A stretch of 64,000 nt of DNA, from contig JAILIS010000025.1 in assembly GCA_024695145.1 (NCBI GenBank), positions 1 through 64,000 on the forward strand. The letters are read 5' to 3'. The translations under genes and the position numbers were made by a program. The stretch is from Lachnospiraceae bacterium. GTDB lineage: Bacteria; Bacillota; Clostridia; Lachnospirales; Lachnospiraceae. Below the pieces are notes generated by a model that worked only from the letters and a program-made list of their open reading frames with translations, had not been told where the DNA came from and ran no database searches. Below are positions 7,789 through 16,140 of the stretch, one piece after another (positions within the stretch are counted from its first letter, which is position 1; each line of letters starts with the position of its first letter).

Positions 7789-8744
7789 GATGGTTCTCCG
7801 TAAACCTGCTTTGATACGTGGGTGGAAAGCCGCCTCATGGCCCGTGATGCTATCGGCACGGGCATTTGCTGGTATACATGCCAGCCGTGTTCTTCTATAT
7901 CAAGGACGGCATCGCCTCCGGCATCCGTCACTTTATCCTTAAGCCTTATGCTGTCATCAAGCAGTATTTCATTTCTCCCGGCCATGATATAGACGGGCGG
8001 AAAAGAAGCAAAATCTCTGAACAGGGGACTGAAGTGCATATCATTCGAAGTCCCCCTGCCGTTTATGTATACTTTTGATACTTCTTCCACATATTCTTTT
8101 GTCAATATGGGATCTTTCTCCGCCATCTCTTCATATGACGGGGCAGTCGCCGTCATGTCCGTCCAGGGGGAGAAGAGAAGAAGTTCAGCCGGAAGAGGAC
8201 GTCCGGATTCCATAAGACTTCCGACCATGCACAGTGCGAGATTGCCGCCCGCAGATTCGCCGGACAAAAAAACCCGTTCCGGTATGTATCTATTATCGGT
8301 AAGGTATGACCATACGGCAAGACCGTCTTCAAGAGCTGCCGGATACGGGTATTCGGGAGCCAGACGGTAATCAAACGAATAAGTTGTGAATCCCGTGGCT
8401 ATGGCGAGCTTGGCGGCCAGTATCCTGGCATAAGGCAGACCCCCGGAGACATATCCTCCGCCGTGAGCATGTATTACGGCATAGTTGGGATTATGGGCAT
8501 TTTCCGGTTTTATCGCCTCGCATGCAATACCGTTTATGATCAGTGGTGTGATCTCAACACCGCTTTTGGGTGCGGCGATCTTACCGGCCAGTTCCATGGC
8601 TTCGCGGTGCCTTTTAAGATCCGTTTCGGTCAGAGATCTTCCTGAGATGGAGTTTACTATCTTGAGTGTTTTCATCAGCGGATCATTGAAGTTGATCATA
8701 TTGCTGACGGATTTTTTGCTGACTCTGTGTTTTGCAGGTGACAT
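7764..8744 (-). CDS. Alpha/beta hydrolase of the hormone-sensitive-lipase family
   Basis: The 326-residue esterase shows the HSL-family oxyanion motif HAHGGGYVSGG, the nucleophile elbow SGESAGGNLA, LFSPWTDMTA, and a catalytic His in EEHGWHVYQQM. It has no signal peptide. I chose the ATG at 8744 (MSPAKHRVSKK) since sequence upstream of it is not protein-like and overlaps the divergent promoter region; GGGGAA lies about 16 bases upstream, which is far. It is the first gene of a three-gene coupled operon with an acyltransferase, so the hydrolase may supply or remove the acyl group handled by that enzyme. Confidence 0.88.
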   Translation of the reverse strand: MSPAKHRVSKKSVSNMINFNDPLMKTLKIVNSISGRSLTETDLKRHREAMELAGKIAAPKSGVEITPLIINGIACEAIKPENAHNPNYAVIHAHGGGYVSGGLPYARILAAKLAIATGFTTYSFDYRLAPEYPYPAALEDGLAVWSYLTDNRYIPERVFLSGESAGGNLALCMVGSLMESGRPLPAELLLFSPWTDMTATAPSYEEMAEKDPILTKEYVEEVSKVYINGRGTSNDMHFSPLFRDFASFPPVYIMAGRNEILLDDSIRLKDKVTDAGGDAVLDIEEHGWHVYQQMPVPIASRAMRRLSTHVSKQVYGEPSWEITGTD

Positions 8745-8798
8745 TTTCGTGTTTGATCGTTCCCCAAAAAATAAAATATGCTTACAATCGGAGTATGG

Positions 8799-8807
8799 TG
8801 ATATAAT
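8799..8807 (+). promoter_or_regulatory. Extended -10 promoter for the Nudix gene
   Basis: TGATATAAT (TG at 8799-8800, TATAAT at 8802-8807) is an extended -10 element. The best -35 candidate, TGCTTA at 8780, is weak. Transcription would start near 8814, 40 bases before the Nudix ATG at 8854. It lies in the gap between divergent genes. Confidence 0.55.
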
Positions 8808-8853
8808 AATAAATCGGTGACGATTTATCAAGTAAGAGACGGAGTTGATGTGC

Positions 8854-9468
8854 ATGGGCAGTAACGATCCGAAAGACAAGGGTACAAAAGATCCTCTTGA
8901 ATGGGAAGAGGTCAGTACGGAGCATATCGTTAATGACGAATGGATGGATATCAGAAGATCCGAGTTCCGCCTCCCGGACGGCAAAGTGTTCGGGCCGTAC
9001 TATACTTACAGCCGAAGGGATTACGTTGTTATAGTCGCGACCGATACAAGAGGTGACTATATTTGCGTCAGGCAGTTCCGGCAGGGTGTCAGGCGTATTA
9101 CTACGGAGTTTCCCGCCGGCGGTATAGAACGAAATGACGGCAGACAGTACGGCAGATCCCGGGACGGTTTGGCAGAGAACGCACTTGAAGCCGCAAAACG
9201 CGAGCTCCTTGAAGAAACGGGATATGTGTCCGCCAGTTGGGAACATCTCCTTACCGTTCCTTCAAATGCGACCATAGCGGATAACTATGCACATATTTTT
9301 TCCGCAGGAAACTGTACGAGGGCAGGAGGCCAGGATCTTGACGAGACCGAGTTTTTAAATATCACGCTGCATTCCCGAAAAGAACTTGATGACATGATAA
9401 AAAGCGGTGAATTCGCACAGGCTACGCATATACTGGCCATGATGCTTGCGGATCGCGATAACATATAA
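8854..9468 (+). CDS. Nudix hydrolase, ADP-ribose pyrophosphatase-like
   Basis: The 204-residue protein carries the Nudix core ENALEAAKRELLEETGY (E x7 REUxEExG), with the first Gly of the consensus displaced by a short insert. The preceding strand VCVRQ-type segment (YICVRQFRQG) and PAGGIE are typical of ADP-ribose or nucleotide-sugar pyrophosphatases, so it likely cleaves a nucleoside diphosphate linked to another group. I prefer ATG 8854 over ATG 8848 because GGAG at 8841 is then nine bases away. It is expressed from its own promoter, divergent from the alpha/beta hydrolase. Confidence 0.85.
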   Translation: MGSNDPKDKGTKDPLEWEEVSTEHIVNDEWMDIRRSEFRLPDGKVFGPYYTYSRRDYVVIVATDTRGDYICVRQFRQGVRRITTEFPAGGIERNDGRQYGRSRDGLAENALEAAKRELLEETGYVSASWEHLLTVPSNATIADNYAHIFSAGNCTRAGGQDLDETEFLNITLHSRKELDDMIKSGEFAQATHILAMMLADRDNI

Positions 9469-9512
9469 ATTGTGCTTTTTTATCCGATATAATAATCGGA
9501 AGGAAACAGAAT

Positions 9513-10121
9513 ATGAGATCAAATGACAATAACTGTAAAAACAGCGGGTTATCCCTTATAGAACTGATCATAGTGATCGCGATAATGGCGATCCTTGTCG
9601 GGGTGACCGCGCCCATGTTCGTAAAATACGTTGACAAATCCAAGAAGGCGAAGGATGTATATACTGCGGATCAGATAGCCAGAGCCGTTAATATCGCTTT
9701 TGTGGAGAATTCGGAAGCTTATGATACTTTTGTGAATTGGAACAATAACGGCACCAAAATGTCGGTAACCGCGACTGTAGACGGAGTGACAACAAGATAC
9801 AATATCTTCTACATTGCCGCAAACGGCGTTCAGGATACAAACAAAGCGTCAAACTGCTTTAACGGCGGATCCGGCGGTCTTTATAAGAGATACAGGGACG
9901 GAAGGGACGGCTTCTACGGGACTATAAACAGAGAACTGGGCCTCAGTACTACGGAGATGAACGCATCGATAGTACCGCAATTCAAAGTCAACGGCAAATC
10001 CATCAAGAACCCCGAAAAATATGCAGACCGCTGGAGAATATGCAAGAACGATAAAGGAACACTTGAGATATGGGTGGCTCAGCCGGATCCCTTGGGAGGT
10101 TATCCGATCTACAGGCTGTGA
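9513..10121 (+). CDS. Type IV prepilin-like protein, unlinked to other pilus genes
   Basis: The N-terminus has a short basic leader and the class III prepilin signal G/LSLIELIIVIAIMAILVGV: cleavage after Gly-12, Glu at position 5 of the mature protein, then a hydrophobic helix. The remaining 160 residues are secreted-type sequence rich in Asn, Gly and Tyr, with Cys pairs that may form a disulfide. Family knowledge says a prepilin peptidase would cleave and methylate it and an ATPase-driven machine would assemble it. None of those genes is in the window. GGAAGG lies 9 bases before ATG 9513, and a TATAAT at 9488-9493 suggests its own promoter. Confidence 0.88.
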   Translation: MRSNDNNCKNSGLSLIELIIVIAIMAILVGVTAPMFVKYVDKSKKAKDVYTADQIARAVNIAFVENSEAYDTFVNWNNNGTKMSVTATVDGVTTRYNIFYIAANGVQDTNKASNCFNGGSGGLYKRYRDGRDGFYGTINRELGLSTTEMNASIVPQFKVNGKSIKNPEKYADRWRICKNDKGTLEIWVAQPDPLGGYPIYRL

Positions 10122-10188
10122 CCTAACCCTGATGATTTTTATACGAAATGACAGTGGATCATTACGATCCGGATGACAGCACGGTAAC

Positions 10189-10220
10189 GGCCCCGGAGAA
10201 ATACTCCGGGGCCTTCTTTT
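10189..10220 (+). terminator. Rho-independent terminator after the prepilin gene
   Basis: GGCCCCGGAG at 10189-10198 pairs with CTCCGGGGCC at 10204-10213 around an AAATA loop, and TTCTTTT follows. The 10-bp GC-rich stem and T-tract are a standard intrinsic terminator, 68 bases after the prepilin stop. Confidence 0.88.
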
Positions 10221-10222
10221 CG

Positions 10223-10251
10223 TTGAAATGTACCTTTATATATAGTAAAAT
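10223..10251 (+). promoter_or_regulatory. NudC promoter placed for a leaderless transcript
   Basis: TTGAAA at 10223-10228 and TAAAAT at 10246-10251 are separated by exactly 17 bases. The expected transcription start near 10258 is only about 3 bases before the nudC ATG at 10261, leaving no room for a ribosome binding site. Confidence 0.6.
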
Positions 10252-10260
10252 ATCTTGAAG

Positions 10261-11091
10261 ATGATACAGGACATTTATCCGAGCAAATTGAATAATCAAT
10301 TCACCGATCTGACTGCCGAGGGAGCCGATATCACCTTTGTGTTTAATGAAAAGGGTGAGCTTATGGCACGTTCCGATACGGATGGGGGGCTGATACTCCC
10401 CGATAATATGCTTACCAGACCGGAACGATCGATATATCTTTTTTCGATAGATGCCGTACGCTACTTTCTCGCGATGACCGGATGTGATGATGCTACACTT
10501 GCATCGGCCGGCTATGAGCCTTATCCGGTCAGAAAACTCCGGGACCGGTTCTCGGGAAAAGAGCTGTACGCGTCTTTTACCGCGTATCACCTTTGGAAAT
10601 GGTATCATGACAACAGGTTTTGCGGTGTCTGTGGCGCACCTCTTGAGACCGATCATGCGGAGAGAGCGCTCAGATGTAATAAGTGCGGCAATATCGTTTA
10701 TCCACGCATCAATCCGGCAGTGATCGTCGGTGTTACCGATAATGACCGGATCATCATCACGCAGTATAAGAGCGGATACGCCCACAATGCATTGATCGCG
10801 GGATTTTGTGAGATCGGAGAGACACTGGAAGAGACCGTGGCACGCGAGGTCATGGAAGAGGCCGGAGTCAGAGTGAAGAATATCAGATATTACAAGTCAC
10901 AGCCGTGGGGCATGGCACAGGATATACTGATGGGATTTTACTGTGATGTTGACGGAAGCACGGCTATCCGGATGGATGAAGGCGAACTGAGATCTGCCGT
11001 GTGGACAGAACGGGAAGATATAGTCCTGCAGCCCGGGGATCTGTCCCTTACGAACGAGATGATGCGTATGTTCAAGGAAAACAGGATATAA
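10261..11091 (+). CDS. nudC: NAD(+) diphosphatase / NADH pyrophosphatase
   Basis: NudC cleaves NAD(H) to NMN(H) and AMP and removes NAD caps from RNA. The family layout is visible: an N-terminal domain, a zinc ribbon (CGVCGAPL then CNKCGNIVYPR), and the Nudix box ETLEETVAREVMEEAGV preceded by AGFCEIG. The SQPWGMAQDILMGF segment contains the SQPWPFPxS-like signature that marks NADH pyrophosphatases, slightly altered. The start MIQDIYPSK matches relatives; no ribosome binding site precedes it and a promoter ends ten bases upstream, so the mRNA may be leaderless. The length is 276 residues. folE follows after 9 bases. Confidence 0.92.
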   Translation: MIQDIYPSKLNNQFTDLTAEGADITFVFNEKGELMARSDTDGGLILPDNMLTRPERSIYLFSIDAVRYFLAMTGCDDATLASAGYEPYPVRKLRDRFSGKELYASFTAYHLWKWYHDNRFCGVCGAPLETDHAERALRCNKCGNIVYPRINPAVIVGVTDNDRIIITQYKSGYAHNALIAGFCEIGETLEETVAREVMEEAGVRVKNIRYYKSQPWGMAQDILMGFYCDVDGSTAIRMDEGELRSAVWTEREDIVLQPGDLSLTNEMMRMFKENRI

Positions 11092-11100
11092 GAGGAACCG

Positions 11101-11667
11101 ATGATAGATACGAAAGCAATAGAAGAACATGTGAGGGGGATCCTTGTTGCCCTCGGTGATGACCCGGACCGCCCAGGTCTTGTTGACACGCCGAAACGTG
11201 TTGCCGCCATGTATTCCGAAGTCTTTGAAGGAATGAACTACACGAATCAAGAGATAGCCCGGATGTTTGACAGAACATTTGATGACGACATAGATACAGG
11301 GAAGAAAAAGATCGTGGTCATGAGAGATATCGGATTGTTTTCATACTGTGAGCATCATATGGCCCTTATGTATGACATGACCGCGAATGTTGCGTATATC
11401 CCGAAGGGCAAGGTCATAGGTCTGTCCAAGATAGTCCGTGTATGCGAAATGGTCTGCAAGAGACTGCAGCTTCAGGAACGGATAGGAGAGGATATCGCAG
11501 ATATCATATCACAGATCACCGGCAGTGAAGACGTGGCCGTTGTCATAGAGGGATGTCACAGCTGTGTTAATGCCAGAGGGATCAAAAATCACAATGCCAA
11601 AACGCGTACAGCGGAGCTGCGCGGAAGGTTTCTGACAGATAAAGATCTGCAGGAATACGTAAAATAG
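11101..11667 (+). CDS. folE: GTP cyclohydrolase I
   Basis: FolE converts GTP to 7,8-dihydroneopterin triphosphate, the first step of folate and pterin synthesis. The zinc ligands are visible as CEHH at 83-86 and Cys-155 within [25 protein letters not shown] and the IGLSKIVR segment are also conserved. The length of 188 residues is typical. RBS-like AGAGGAACCG precedes the ATG. It lies 9 bases after nudC; other folate genes are not adjacent. Confidence 0.96.
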   Translation: MIDTKAIEEHVRGILVALGDDPDRPGLVDTPKRVAAMYSEVFEGMNYTNQEIARMFDRTFDDDIDTGKKKIVVMRDIGLFSYCEHHMALMYDMTANVAYIPKGKVIGLSKIVRVCEMVCKRLQLQERIGEDIADIISQITGSEDVAVVIEGCHSCVNARGIKNHNAKTRTAELRGRFLTDKDLQEYVK

Positions 11668-11699
11668 ACCGAACATTTAACATTTCCGGGAGGAATAAG

Positions 11700-13469
11700 A
11701 TGGAACCTTTGTTTACCCCTGACATTCATGTATTCTACGAGCATACAAAGATCCCGCTTGCCGTATACTACGTTGAAGGGTCCGGATTCAAGGCATATCT
11801 TGTATCCGAGGGCTTTTGCGAGATGTATGAAGCAACACACGAAGAGCTCCTTGAGCGGCTGAACAGTGATGATCCTCTTGTAAACATTGTTGAAAAGGAA
11901 GAGATGCAAAAAGCCATCGAAGCCTTTTCGGATAATGATGATGCTTATAATGTCGTTTTTCACGAATATATCGGCAAGGACAGAAAACTCAAGACGGTAC
12001 ACGGTGTAGGCATTCACGAATACACAAGAGACGGAAGAAGGTACAGCATCGTCAGATATGATGAGATCTCCGACAGATCCAGAAGATTTCTGTTCCGCGA
12101 TGAGGAAAAGGAGATGGCCGAGCGTGAAAAACTTCTGGCCGAGATCGATGATGCCATAGCAAGGAGTTATACTTCGGTAATATATATTGATACCGAAGAT
12201 CAGACAGTATATGCCGTAAGACTCAACAGATTCGGGAACACGCTCAGGGAGGAGGGTGAAAAGGATCCTCATCTGCGCCATGTCATCGATGTTTATGTCA
12301 GATCGCTTGTTTACAGGGATGATGCAAAAGAAGTTCTGCGCTTTGGTGATTTTGACTATGTGATGGAGCGGCTGAAGGAAACAAACCCGATCTTTTATAC
12401 ATACCGCACGATAAGGGACGGGAGGATCGTCTATTACAGACTGAAGATAATCCCTTTCGACAACGGCAGGAAACTCATATACGGATTTGAGCACTTTGAC
12501 TCACAGATACGCGAGAGGATCGCAAGAGAAGCCGAGCAGGAGACGCAGATGACACTGCTGGCCGGACTTACGTGTGAGTATGAGTCGGTATGGCTCGTCG
12601 ATGCGGCAATGCATCACGGGAAGCTCATTCGCAGCAACATGGGAGATACGATATCAAATGAGGAGATGAACAAAGTCATCGAGGGCAATTATGAGATGAT
12701 CCTCGGTAACTATATAGATCACTATGTTGTGCCTGAGGACCGTGAAAGAGTGTATCTTACGTCGTCTCTTGAGCACCTGATCAGAAACACCAAGGAAAAC
12801 GAGATCTATCATATCAATTTCAGCAGGATATGTCCGGAAGGTGAAAGGAATTATATCCAGCTTTCCGTCGCCAGGGTTACCGACGATATGGGAGTGATAC
12901 GTTTTGTGATAGGCTTCAGAAACATAGATGCCATAATAGAGGAAGAAAAGAACAGGAACATGCTTTACAGCATGGCTCATATAGACAACATGACCAACGT
13001 CAACAACAGGCGCACGTTTGACGAGCATATGGACAGCAGCGCAAAAAGACGTCCGACGGAAGATACGGTATTCTTTTCCTTTGATCTTAATGAATTGAAA
13101 GAAGCTAACGATTCCGCCGGGCATGAGGCCGGGGACGAGCTGATAATCGGAGCTGCACAGTGCATGCAAAGTATACTCGGCCCGTTCGGCAAGGTATACA
13201 GGACGGGTGGCGACGAATTCTCCGCTGTCGTGAACATACCGAGGGAGGAGTATGACAGCGTGGTTTCGCGCCTGAAAAAAGCGTTTGACGGCTGGAAGGG
13301 TAAACTTTACCCGAAGCTTTCGATTTCAATGGGGCATGTCAGCGCATCGGAAAATCCCGAAATGACACTCGATGAAATGAGAAAGGAAGCCGAAAAACGC
13401 ATGTATGCAATGAAAGCGGATCATTATATGCAGGAAGGATACGACAGAAGAAGGAGAGGAAAATGGTAA
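11700..13469 (+). CDS. Cytoplasmic diguanylate cyclase with PAS-like sensory region
   Basis: The C-terminal 160 residues form a GGDEF domain with the intact signature RTGGDEFSAVV and the substrate-binding FDLNELKEANDSAGHEAGD segment, so cyclic-di-GMP synthesis is likely. No RxxD inhibitory site stands at the usual five residues before GGDEF. The first 420 residues have no signal peptide or membrane segment and look like two or three PAS-type folds (residues about 1-130, 150-270 and 290-400), so a soluble signal is sensed. GGGAGGAATAAG precedes the ATG. It overlaps the following small gene by seven bases. Confidence 0.88.
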   Translation: MEPLFTPDIHVFYEHTKIPLAVYYVEGSGFKAYLVSEGFCEMYEATHEELLERLNSDDPLVNIVEKEEMQKAIEAFSDNDDAYNVVFHEYIGKDRKLKTVHGVGIHEYTRDGRRYSIVRYDEISDRSRRFLFRDEEKEMAEREKLLAEIDDAIARSYTSVIYIDTEDQTVYAVRLNRFGNTLREEGEKDPHLRHVIDVYVRSLVYRDDAKEVLRFGDFDYVMERLKETNPIFYTYRTIRDGRIVYYRLKIIPFDNGRKLIYGFEHFDSQIRERIAREAEQETQMTLLAGLTCEYESVWLVDAAMHHGKLIRSNMGDTISNEEMNKVIEGNYEMILGNYIDHYVVPEDRERVYLTSSLEHLIRNTKENEIYHINFSRICPEGERNYIQLSVARVTDDMGVIRFVIGFRNIDAIIEEEKNRNMLYSMAHIDNMTNVNNRRTFDEHMDSSAKRRPTEDTVFFSFDLNELKEANDSAGHEAGDELIIGAAQCMQSILGPFGKVYRTGGDEFSAVVNIPREEYDSVVSRLKKAFDGWKGKLYPKLSISMGHVSASENPEMTLDEMRKEAEKRMYAMKADHYMQEGYDRRRRGKW

Positions 13470-13768
13470 AACACATTATATTATGGAACCTGAAGGAAGA
13501 ATATGATGAGGAAACGAAGGCGCAGATCAAACAGGGCATCAAAGAAGGTCTTGAAGGACTGAAAGGTCAGATCCCCGGACTTGTCGATATCAAAGTATAC
13601 ACGGAGCCTTTAGCCAGTTCTAACTGTGATGTTATGCTTGAGTCTGTTTTTGAAGATCAGGAGAGCCTTGTCAGATATTCGGGACATCCTCTTCACGTGG
13701 CGGTTGCCACAGGAAAAGTGAGGCCCTATATCGCCTCGAGAATATGCATGGATACGGAGACACTGTGA
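13463..13768 (+). CDS. Dabb-domain (stress-responsive alpha/beta barrel) protein
   Basis: The 101-residue protein matches the Dabb family: MVKHIILWNLKEEYD at the start, GLKGQIPGLVDIKVYTEP in the middle, and HPLHVAVATGKVRPYIASR near the end. These proteins dimerise into a ferredoxin-like barrel; their function is usually unknown. GGAGAGG just upstream provides the ribosome binding site inside the end of the GGDEF gene. Its stop overlaps the start of the next gene as TGATG, so the three genes are translationally coupled. Confidence 0.88.
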   Translation: MVKHIILWNLKEEYDEETKAQIKQGIKEGLEGLKGQIPGLVDIKVYTEPLASSNCDVMLESVFEDQESLVRYSGHPLHVAVATGKVRPYIASRICMDTETL

Positions 13769-15138
13769 TGGATTATGATGTTATCATTATCGGAGCCGGC
13801 CCCGGCGGGATCTATTCCGCATATGAACTGAAGAAACTGTGTCCCTCTCTCCGGGTCGGCGTGTTTGAAGCGGGACAGGAGCTTGAAAAAAGACACTGCC
13901 CCATAGACGGAGACAGGATAAAGAACTGTATAGGATGTAAGTCCTGCTCCATCATGAGCGGTTTCGGCGGTGCCGGTGCCTTTTCGGACGGCAAATATAA
14001 CATAACAAATGATTTTGGCGGAACGCTTTATGAGCATATCGGAAGGGATAAGGCCATAGAGCTGATGGAATATGTTGACAGCATCAACGTCGAAAACGGC
14101 GGAAAGGGATGCAAACTCTATTCCACGGCGGGAACAGGCCTTAAAAAGGTATGCATGCAGAATAAACTGAAGCTTCTCGAGGCATCCGTAAGACATCTCG
14201 GTACCGATATCAACTATATCGTGCTTGAAAAACTCTATGACGACCTGAAAGACTGGGCTGATTTTCACTTTATGACAGCAGTCAGGGACATAAAAGTGAT
14301 CGACGGCGGATATTCGGTCGCAACTGAAGGCAAAGAGTACACATGCAGACAGTGCATAATCTCGGTCGGCCGCAGTGGCAGCAAGTGGATGGAGAGCGTA
14401 TGCGAGGATCTGAATATTTCGGCCAAGAGTAACCGTGTGGACCTTGGAGTCCGCGTGGAGCTTCCCGCGGTGATCTTTTCACACCTTACCGATGAGCTTT
14501 ATGAGAGCAAGATCGTGTACAGGACGGAGAAGTTCGAGGACAATGTGCGCACATTCTGCATGAACCCGCACGGTATAGTCGTTACCGAAAACACAAACGG
14601 TATCATTACCGTTAACGGTCACAGTTACGAGTCAAAGGATAAGCAGACCGAGAATACCAATTTCGCGCTTCTTGTCGCAAAGCATTTCTCGGAACCTTTC
14701 AAAGATTCCAACGGATACGGCGAGAGTATCGCGAGACTGTCAAATATGCTCGGCGGCGGAGTCATTGTGCAACGGTTCGGAGATCTTATGAGAGGACGAA
14801 GGTCCAACGAGAAGAGGATCGCAGAGGGAACGGTTCACCCGACATTAAATGCAACGCCCGGAGATCTGAGCCTGGTTCTTCCAAAGAGGATCCTCGACGG
14901 GATAATGGAGATGATACATGCTCTTGACAAGATCGCTCCCGGTACAGCGAATGACGATACTCTTCTTTACGGTGTAGAAGTTAAGTTTTATAATATGGAA
15001 GTAAAAGTTGACGAAAATCTTGAAACGGAGTATCCGGGACTGTATATAATCGGAGACGGGAGCGGTGTCACACATTCACTTTCCCACGCTTCGGCAAGCG
15101 GTGTGTTTGTGGCCAGAAGGATCGCATCGGGGGAATAA
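13768..15138 (+). CDS. FAD-dependent oxidoreductase (COG2509-like)
   Basis: The 456-residue flavoprotein opens MDYDVIIIGAGPGG, a dinucleotide-binding fold with GxGxxG at 9-14, and ends with YIIGDGSGVTHSLSHASASG, the FAD-contacting end of the same fold. A Cys-rich segment, KNCIGCKSCSIMSGFGG, follows the first domain and resembles COG2509 uncharacterised dehydrogenases; its Cys residues could hold a metal or redox center. I place the start at 13768, overlapping the Dabb stop, because the family begins there; the upstream codons are the end of the Dabb gene. The substrate is unknown. Confidence 0.86.
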   Translation: MDYDVIIIGAGPGGIYSAYELKKLCPSLRVGVFEAGQELEKRHCPIDGDRIKNCIGCKSCSIMSGFGGAGAFSDGKYNITNDFGGTLYEHIGRDKAIELMEYVDSINVENGGKGCKLYSTAGTGLKKVCMQNKLKLLEASVRHLGTDINYIVLEKLYDDLKDWADFHFMTAVRDIKVIDGGYSVATEGKEYTCRQCIISVGRSGSKWMESVCEDLNISAKSNRVDLGVRVELPAVIFSHLTDELYESKIVYRTEKFEDNVRTFCMNPHGIVVTENTNGIITVNGHSYESKDKQTENTNFALLVAKHFSEPFKDSNGYGESIARLSNMLGGGVIVQRFGDLMRGRRSNEKRIAEGTVHPTLNATPGDLSLVLPKRILDGIMEMIHALDKIAPGTANDDTLLYGVEVKFYNMEVKVDENLETEYPGLYIIGDGSGVTHSLSHASASGVFVARRIASGE

Positions 15139-15160
15139 GATTGATTGAGGTTGTTCTGAA

Positions 15161-16030
15161 ATGATATATGTTATGTACAATCCCCTCGCGGGAAACAGGA
15201 CGTGTGAGGAGGCCTGCAAAGGTGTCGGCGAAATATTCGCTTCTGATGATAAACAGTATATAGATCTTCTTACGATTGATGATCTTGAGCAGTATATCAG
15301 ACAGTTTTCCCCGGAAGATCAGATAGTGGTCTGCGGAGGAGACGGCACTCTCAACTATCTGATCAATCATATCAATACCGCGGAGCTCGAACAGGACATT
15401 TTCTATTATCCGGGCGGCAGCGGAAATGATTTTTACCATGATGTTGATGAGGAAGGCACGAACGGCGTCTACCGTATCAATATGTATCTGAAGTGCATTC
15501 CCGTTGTAAAGGTCAAGGGAATGAAAAAACTGTTTCTGAACGGCATAGGCTACGGAATAGACGGATACTGCTGTGAAGAGGGAGACAAGAAGAGAATAGT
15601 CAGTCCGGGAAAAAGGGTCAATTATTCCATCATAGCGTTAAAAGGTCTGGTATATGATTTTAAGCGTGTTAACGCAAAAGTGACCGTTGACGGCGTTACA
15701 AAAGAGTATCACAATGTCTGGATGGCGCCTACCATGAACGGCAGATATTTCGGCGGAGGAATGAAATGTGCACCCAACCAGGACAGGATGAACGAGGACG
15801 GACTCGTATCCGTGATAGTGGTACACTCCAGGTTCAGACTTCCGGTACTGCTAGCTTTTGCTTCCGTATATAAAGGAAATCATATCAGATATAAGAGTCT
15901 TGTAACGGAACTGTTCGGAAGCGATATCACAATAGAATTCGACAGACCCACTGCCTTGCAGATAGACGGAGAGACTGTAACAGACGTATTGAAATATGAG
16001 GTACACAAAGACAAAAAAATTATTTGTTAA
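15161..16030 (+). CDS. Diacylglycerol-kinase-family lipid kinase
   Basis: The 289-residue protein has the DAGK catalytic pattern: YNPLAGN at the N-terminus, VVCGGDGTLNYLINH (phosphate-binding GGDGTLN), YYPGGSGNDF, and LQIDGE at the C-terminus. The family includes DgkB, which phosphorylates diacylglycerol for lipid recycling, and sphingosine- or ceramide-type kinases; the exact lipid is unclear. It lies 22 bases after the flavoprotein and probably ends that transcription unit. Confidence 0.88.
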   Translation: MIYVMYNPLAGNRTCEEACKGVGEIFASDDKQYIDLLTIDDLEQYIRQFSPEDQIVVCGGDGTLNYLINHINTAELEQDIFYYPGGSGNDFYHDVDEEGTNGVYRINMYLKCIPVVKVKGMKKLFLNGIGYGIDGYCCEEGDKKRIVSPGKRVNYSIIALKGLVYDFKRVNAKVTVDGVTKEYHNVWMAPTMNGRYFGGGMKCAPNQDRMNEDGLVSVIVVHSRFRLPVLLAFASVYKGNHIRYKSLVTELFGSDITIEFDRPTALQIDGETVTDVLKYEVHKDKKIIC

Positions 16031-16044
16031 CATAATTTTTTTTG

Positions 16045-16074
16045 TTGACATAAGTTATATATTGGGGTTACATT
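16045..16074 (+). promoter_or_regulatory. Promoter for the secreted C69-like protein
   Basis: A consensus TTGACA at 16045-16050 is followed 18 bases later by TACATT (16069-16074); TTACAT with 17 bases is the alternative. Transcription would begin about 60 bases before the ATG at 16141. Confidence 0.65.
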
Positions 16075-16140
16075 AGATGTTGTTGATATTTGTTACTAAG
16101 TGTCATTCTGGCAGGAATATTTAAAAGGGAGAAGGAAAAC

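Noticed and set aside
9470..9493. TTGTGC and TATAAT as a full prepilin promoter
   Set aside because: The spacing is only 12 bases; the -10 may be real but no -35 could be assigned.
11589..12494. 301-codon open frame on the - strand
   Set aside because: It is antisense to the GGDEF gene and folE, with no recognisable motif; both sense genes have clear domains.
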